11,016 nt of DNA. Source: Mariniphaga sp. (GTDB lineage: Bacteria > Bacteroidota > Bacteroidia > Bacteroidales > Prolixibacteraceae). Shown here in pieces: positions 7,926 to 11,016 of the stretch. The notes below the pieces were generated by a model. It saw only the letters and a list, made by a program, of their open reading frames with translations, was not told where the DNA came from and did not search any database. The DNA is taken from contig JABMQB010000899.1 in NCBI GenBank assembly GCA_013203525.1, positions 1 through 11,016 on the forward strand, written 5' to 3'. Numbering within the stretch: position 1 is the stretch's first letter; every line of letters starts with the position of its first letter. Both the position numbers and the translations under genes were made by a program.

Positions 7926-8318
7926 TCATGAAAAAGTGGGAGGTCCTCGAAGGTAAACATCCCGGCATTGGGGTTCAGGAATTTTTTGCGAATATTCAAA
8001 ATAATTTATTTGCCTTCCTTCAGGTTCTTCAAGGATGATATTCAGGTTTTCTGATTCGATATAAAAGCCTGAAAAAGTAACCATTTTTGACAAAAGCATT
8101 TTTACTTCAAAATGACAATGAATATGATTATGATTTTCAGATCCATGGTCGTGTACAGAAGTACAATATTCAGCTGCCACAATTTCAGTGTGAGAATTGC
8201 AATGTTCTTCGCAATTAGTTGAATTGGAATGATGTTCATGTGGAACAAAATTATGTGCCAGCACAACAGAATAAATTGCCAGCAATAAGATTGAAATTAT
8301 GTTCCTTTTAATTAGCAT
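7926..8318 (-). CDS. Exported Cys/His-rich hypothetical protein at the head of the efflux cluster, 130 aa
   Basis: An upstream in-frame ATG at 8360 would give 144 aa. I prefer the ATG at 8318-8316: the protein then begins MLIKRNIISILLLAIYSVVL, a standard signal peptide or N-terminal anchor, and a TATATTTG promoter-like box (8326-8333) would fall inside the longer version. The mature part has HNFVPHEHHSNS, then CEEHCNSH, VHDHGSENHNHIHCHF, and ends LRGPPTFS; there are 12 His and 5 Cys in all. The Cys/His clusters suggest metal binding in the periplasm. Small His-rich proteins of this layout with an RGPP-like C-terminus are, to my memory, often found beside CusA/CzcA operons in Bacteroidota, annotated only as hypothetical. 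Function is unproven; a metal sensor, chaperone or scavenger for the pump is possible. Confidence 0.75.
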   Translation of the reverse strand: MLIKRNIISILLLAIYSVVLAHNFVPHEHHSNSTNCEEHCNSHTEIVAAEYCTSVHDHGSENHNHIHCHFEVKMLLSKMVTFSGFYIESENLNIILEEPEGRQINYFEYSQKIPEPQCRDVYLRGPPTFS

Positions 8319-8325
8319 TAATTCA

Positions 8326-8333
8326 CAAATATA
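8326..8333 (-). promoter_or_regulatory. Candidate Bacteroidota -7 promoter box (TATATTTG) for the efflux cluster
   Basis: The minus strand reads TATATTTG, an exact match to the Bacteroidota TAnnTTTG -7 consensus. It ends 7 bp before the chosen start of the His-rich gene, so the transcript would be nearly leaderless. The only TTG upstream lies 24 bp away (8360-8358), which is too far for a good -33 element. Suggestive only. Confidence 0.35.
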
Positions 8334-8401
8334 TAATTTTTTTGAAAAGAAATCATTCAAGTGAACATATGAAATGATAAATTGGTTCGGAAATAGTATG
8401 C

Positions 8402-9778
8402 TTATTCGATTTTCTCCAATGCTTTTTCCAAGTCAGTAATAATATCGTTGGCATGTTCAATGCCACAAGAAATCCTACAGGTATTTGGTTTAATTGATGC
8501 TATGGCACGTCCTTCTTCACCTTGTTGCTGGTGGGTTGAAATTGCGTTTAGGGTAGCCACTGTTTTAACACGGCCAAGGTCGGTTGCCCGCCAGGTCATT
8601 TTCAATGCGTCGTAAAACTTTCTTGAATTTTCTGAAGAATCTGAAGATTTTTCTTTTATCTCGGCAGCAAGCATATAACCATACATATTTTTTCCGTTGT
8701 CGGCAAGTTCCATGTATTTATTAGCCAAATCATGTGCTTTATACGATTTTAATCCCGGATAATGAACCCGGTCGATTTTTGGATGGTTTTCCAGATATTT
8801 TGCAACAAGCATTGTATTGTGGCTCATTTTTTCAATCCGCATTCGCAAGGTTCGCAAATCGTTTAGTGTCATAAAAGCAGCCATAGGATTTACGGCTGGC
8901 CCATTATCGCGGAAAGGCCAAAGTTTTGTCCAGGTACAGAAATCCTGTTTCATTTCTTCAGAACCTATTTTACTGATAATATTTGCTTTTGATGTTAGCA
9001 ATCCAATAATTGAAGTTCCGCTTCCCCCCATAACTTTCGAGGCCGATTGCACAACAATATCAGCGCCAAGTGTTAGAGGTCGGGTTAAAGCAGGAGAGGC
9101 GCAGGTTGCATCAACTATTAAAGGAATTCCGAAATTGTGAGCAAGTTCAGCAACTTTACTGATGTCAAATATGCCAACTGTGGGATTTGAAGGAAATTCA
9201 CCATAAACAAAACGAGTATTTTCATTAATTAGGTTTTGCCATTCATCCATTTTTTCGGGCTCTTTTACCCAGCGTACATCCAATCCTTGTTCCTGATGAC
9301 GGCGTACCTGGAATTGTTGGAAAGTTCCGCCATAAACTTTTGCACTGGTAACAATGTTTGGATTTGGAAATTTTTTGTCATATATCAGGAATGGATCGGT
9401 TGCTGTGCGGATCGCACTCATTCCACTCGCTGTTGCCAAACAAGTTGCACGTATGTCAGTACCATAGGTTTCAAGCAAGGCTGATGTTTCTTCCAGAAAA
9501 TAGGTTGTGGGATTGGCAATACGAGAATAACACCAGTTTGGCATTTGATAGGATAAACCTGCTTCCATTTCGGCGCTGTTTTCGTATGCTTGTGCCGGGC
9601 TCAGGTAAACCGGTTCCATAATAGAACCATTATTAAGTGAAAGGGCTTCGTTTGCATCGTAAAGACCGTGTGTTGCAATTGTGTCAAATTTCCATTTTTT
9701 AGCCTTCCCAATCCTGGCTTGCCGATTGGCGGACATTTCTTTTCCTCTTTCAATCCAATATGCTAAATCCTTTTCCAT
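8402..9778 (-). CDS. Cys/Met-metabolism PLP-dependent enzyme (trans-sulfuration family), 458 aa
   Basis: Fold-type I PLP enzyme related to O-acetylhomoserine sulfhydrylase, cystathionine synthase/lyase and methionine gamma-lyase. Visible signatures are YSRIANPTT (84-92), which holds the Tyr/Arg that contact PLP of the neighbouring subunit; ATASGMSAI (115-123); KVYGGTFQQF (147-156); VDATCASPAL (222-231) with the ring-binding Asp223; and the Schiff-base segment QSASKVMGGSGTSI (244-257) with Lys248. The segment differs from the common HSATKY..GHG in having Gln244, Ser247 and Ser253. The position of the methionine gamma-lyase active-site Cys is Gly151, which favours a synthase-like or other gamma-replacement/elimination reaction. 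The N-terminus is about 35 aa longer than usual. The gene starts 1 bp after the Lrp-family regulator stop, so the two are co-transcribed. Family is certain; the reaction is open. Confidence 0.85.
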   Translation of the reverse strand: MEKDLAYWIERGKEMSANRQARIGKAKKWKFDTIATHGLYDANEALSLNNGSIMEPVYLSPAQAYENSAEMEAGLSYQMPNWCYSRIANPTTYFLEETSALLETYGTDIRATCLATASGMSAIRTATDPFLIYDKKFPNPNIVTSAKVYGGTFQQFQVRRHQEQGLDVRWVKEPEKMDEWQNLINENTRFVYGEFPSNPTVGIFDISKVAELAHNFGIPLIVDATCASPALTRPLTLGADIVVQSASKVMGGSGTSIIGLLTSKANIISKIGSEEMKQDFCTWTKLWPFRDNGPAVNPMAAFMTLNDLRTLRMRIEKMSHNTMLVAKYLENHPKIDRVHYPGLKSYKAHDLANKYMELADNGKNMYGYMLAAEIKEKSSDSSENSRKFYDALKMTWRATDLGRVKTVATLNAISTHQQQGEEGRAIASIKPNTCRISCGIEHANDIITDLEKALEKIE

Positions 9779-9779
9779 T

Positions 9780-10250
9780 TTATATGTCTTTCTGAATAAT
9801 TAATGCTGTCTCATTTTTCATTGTTGATAGTACAACCAGACTTTTTAAATGCTGTATATTTGGGAGGTTAGTTAGTTTATGTAAAAGCAATTTTTCGTAT
9901 GCAGTTATGTTTTTCACAGCTATTTTTAAAAGAAAATCTGCATCTCCCGTAATATGGTGACATTCCATAATTTCGTCAATTTCATTTATTGCTTTAATAA
10001 ATGTAGTGACCATTTCATTACCATGACGACTTAGTGTTACTTCAACAAAAGTGTAATTGTCAATCCCGATTGAAGCTGGATCAATTAAAGCCACATATTT
10101 TTTTATGACTCCATTTTTTTCCAACTTTTTTACCCTGTCAAGAGTTGGCGGTGGCGACATGTTTATTTGCTTTGCTAATTCAGCATTTGTTATCCTTCCA
10201 TCATTTTGAAGGATTTGTAAAATCTTGCGATCAATTGAGTCCAGTTTCAT
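9780..10250 (-). CDS. Lrp/AsnC-family transcriptional regulator, 156 aa
   Basis: Small DNA-binding regulator that senses an amino acid. MKLDSIDRKILQILQNDGRI opens the standard N-terminal helix-turn-helix domain, with recognition helix around PPPTLDRVKKLEKNG (33-47). The C-terminal RAM domain carries ECHHITGDADFLLKI (96-110), the conserved turn that forms the effector pocket. Length is typical of the family. It lies 1 bp upstream of a Cys/Met PLP enzyme gene in the same direction, the same kind of partnership as mdeR with methionine gamma-lyase in Pseudomonas, though that pair is arranged divergently. The likely effector is therefore methionine, cysteine or a related amino acid, which is inference. 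A palindrome 10-40 bp upstream suggests autoregulation. The ATG at 10250 is the natural start. Confidence 0.93.
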   Translation of the reverse strand: MKLDSIDRKILQILQNDGRITNAELAKQINMSPPPTLDRVKKLEKNGVIKKYVALIDPASIGIDNYTFVEVTLSRHGNEMVTTFIKAINEIDEIMECHHITGDADFLLKIAVKNITAYEKLLLHKLTNLPNIQHLKSLVVLSTMKNETALIIQKDI

Positions 10251-10260
10251 AATATTATTA

Positions 10261-10290
10261 TATATTATAATGAATTATCATTACAATATA
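10261..10290. promoter_or_regulatory. Imperfect 30-bp palindrome, candidate operator of the Lrp-type gene
   Basis: TATATTATAATGA (10261-10273) and TCATTACAATATA (10278-10290) are inverted copies matching at 12 of 13 positions around ATTA. It lies 10 bp upstream of the regulator's ATG. A second small palindrome, ATTAT-GA-ATAAT, lies at 10319-10330. Lrp/AsnC proteins bind AT-rich dyads, often several in a row in their own promoters, so autoregulation fits. AT-richness makes chance dyads more likely than usual. Confidence 0.5.
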
Positions 10291-10393
10291 ATGAAAATGA
10301 TTATTAATGCAATACTATATTATGAATAATCGAAAAACTATGATATTTGTTTTGAAGGTAATTTTAAAGAGTTCAGATTTTTAAATAATGAAC

Positions 10394-10852
10394 TTAATCT
10401 TTTATCCCGATCTTTTGTATTCCTTTTATCAATCCTTCCAACCTATTGTTTTTATCTTCTTTAGGATGTGTGCAGATTTCCTCAATTCCGGGAACTTTAT
10501 CATTAACAATTTTCAGATATTCTTTAAAGGTTAAAATTGTATTCTCTTTTAATCCGAAATATGGTAAAAGTTTTAAGTCGAGTTTTACATTATAATCTTG
10601 TTTTGAAATTGGAACCTCCAGTTGATGAAGTACATCATTGCAATCACCATTTGGAAGAAGGTGTTTGCAAGGACTACATATTTCATCGGCACCAATAATA
10701 AGCTGGATTTTGGTATCGGAATTTTTTATAAGAATTTTTGCTACAGTGTGAACTGCATGCCCATATTTATGTGGTTTAAAATCTCTGCCATGGCCATGGG
10801 ATCTGAGAATATCAAGAATATGATGCGGTTTTAGCTTTATTGGTTGATTCAT
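10394..10852 (-). CDS. DUF1284-like Cys/His-rich protein, 152 aa
   Basis: Start chosen at the ATG 10852-10850; a GTG two codons upstream (10858) is also in frame. Numbering here counts from that GTG. The protein opens with IKLKPHHILDIL (HH at 12-13), resembling the R-x-HH-LL opening of DUF1284. It then has SHGHGRDF, and GADEICSPCKHLLPNGDC with C61, C64 and C73, plus C129 in EEICTHP. Four Cys with nearby His suggest a metal or Fe-S site. There is no signal peptide, so it is cytosolic. No function is established for the family to my knowledge. It lies on the same strand as the Lrp-type gene but is separated by 143 bp that hold the regulator's own palindromes, so it may be a separate unit. Family assignment is from recall of the pattern. 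Confidence 0.6.
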   Translation of the reverse strand: MNQPIKLKPHHILDILRSHGHGRDFKPHKYGHAVHTVAKILIKNSDTKIQLIIGADEICSPCKHLLPNGDCNDVLHQLEVPISKQDYNVKLDLKLLPYFGLKENTILTFKEYLKIVNDKVPGIEEICTHPKEDKNNRLEGLIKGIQKIGIKD

Positions 10853-10869
10853 AGTCACTACCCTTGAAT

Positions 10870-10877
10870 CAAATTTA
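10870..10877 (-). promoter_or_regulatory. Candidate Bacteroidota -7 promoter box (TAAATTTG) before the DUF1284-like gene
   Basis: The minus strand reads TAAATTTG, an exact TAnnTTTG match, 17 bp upstream of the chosen ATG. No TTG lies at the usual distance for a -33 element; the nearest TTTG is 31 bp further upstream. A weak 8-bp AT-rich hairpin (10898-10918) separates it from the preceding gene's stop. Confidence 0.4.
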
Positions 10878-10919
10878 GCAATTAATTTTTTTTACTCTAT
10901 TCTTTATCCAAAAGAATAA

Positions 10920-11016
10920 TCAAACACCCATAGCTTTTCTTCTAATTTGTTCTTTTTCAGAAAAATCATTTTGAATAATATGTCCTTTAAGAGGAACAAT
11001 TTTTTCATGAATAGCA
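10920..11016 (-). CDS. C-terminal 31 codons of an unrecognised protein (gene enters from the right edge)
   Basis: Reading from 11015 downward gives an open frame of 31 codons, AIHEKIVPLKGHIIQNDFSE then KEQIRRKAMGV, ending in TGA at 10922-10920. The composition (charged, with an amphipathic Glu/Lys/Arg helix at the end) looks like a real soluble protein tail, and the stop is 67 bp before the next gene on the same strand. The two other minus-strand frames are less convincing. I cannot assign a family from so short a piece. Confidence 0.5.
   Translation of the reverse strand, partial: AIHEKIVPLKGHIIQNDFSEKEQIRRKAMGV

Noticed and set aside
8817..9621. Several plus-strand frames opposite the PLP enzyme gene
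   Set aside because: They are antisense to a gene with clear family motifs over its whole length, and none has a recognisable domain.
10898..10918. 8-bp AT-rich hairpin after the partial gene at the right edge
   Set aside because: On the minus strand it is followed by an A-rich, not T-rich, stretch, so it does not qualify as an intrinsic terminator; the stem is nearly all A/T.

Overview
The window looks like chromosomal DNA from a Bacteroidota member, probably an environmental Bacteroidales/Marinilabiliales-type anaerobe. The evidence is the AT-rich sequence, the lack of Shine-Dalgarno motifs before start codons, at least two TAnnTTTG-type -7 boxes, and the protein families present. This placement is inferred from sequence style only. 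Every gene I can support lies on the minus strand, so the genes read from high to low coordinates.

Right end (about 9780-11016), in transcription order: the last 31 codons of an unrecognised gene (10920-11016), a DUF1284-like Cys/His-rich protein (10394-10852), and an Lrp/AsnC-family regulator (9780-10250). The regulator has a 30-bp imperfect palindrome just before its start. It is followed after 1 bp by a Cys/Met-metabolism PLP enzyme (8402-9778). The regulator and enzyme form a tight two-gene unit, most likely for sulfur amino acid metabolism.

Centre (1683-8318): a five-gene heavy-metal efflux cluster. It begins with two small secreted His-rich proteins: a Cys/His-rich exported protein at 7926-8318 and an 81-aa lipoprotein with 11 histidines at 7572-7817. 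These are followed by a complete tripartite RND pump: a lipoprotein membrane-fusion subunit with His-rich ends (5953-7458), the CusA/CzcA-like inner-membrane transporter (2855-5941), and a TolC-like outer-membrane factor (1683-2858). The last two overlap by 4 bp (ATGA). The likely scheme is capture of metal in the periplasm by the small proteins and fusion subunit, then export through the pump. The metal cannot be fixed from sequence. The TM4 acidic residues argue against a plain copy of the E. coli Cu(I)/Ag(I) methionine relay.

Left end (1-1588): a divergent PHP-domain protein, then the first 50 codons of a class II aldolase/adducin-family protein, probably part of a sugar or polyol catabolic operon. 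Between them sits the most striking non-coding structure: a roughly 150-bp compound inverted repeat with 24-bp imperfect terminal repeats, a perfect 22-bp inner stem and an 11-bp direct repeat outside it. It looks like a small non-autonomous mobile element inserted in an operon junction.

There is no RNA gene, CRISPR array or intact transposase, and no gap over 300 bp without a gene. I did not find a clearly new multi-gene system. The best candidates for follow-up are the palindromic element, the two His-rich proteins heading the efflux cluster, and the Lrp-PLP enzyme pair.
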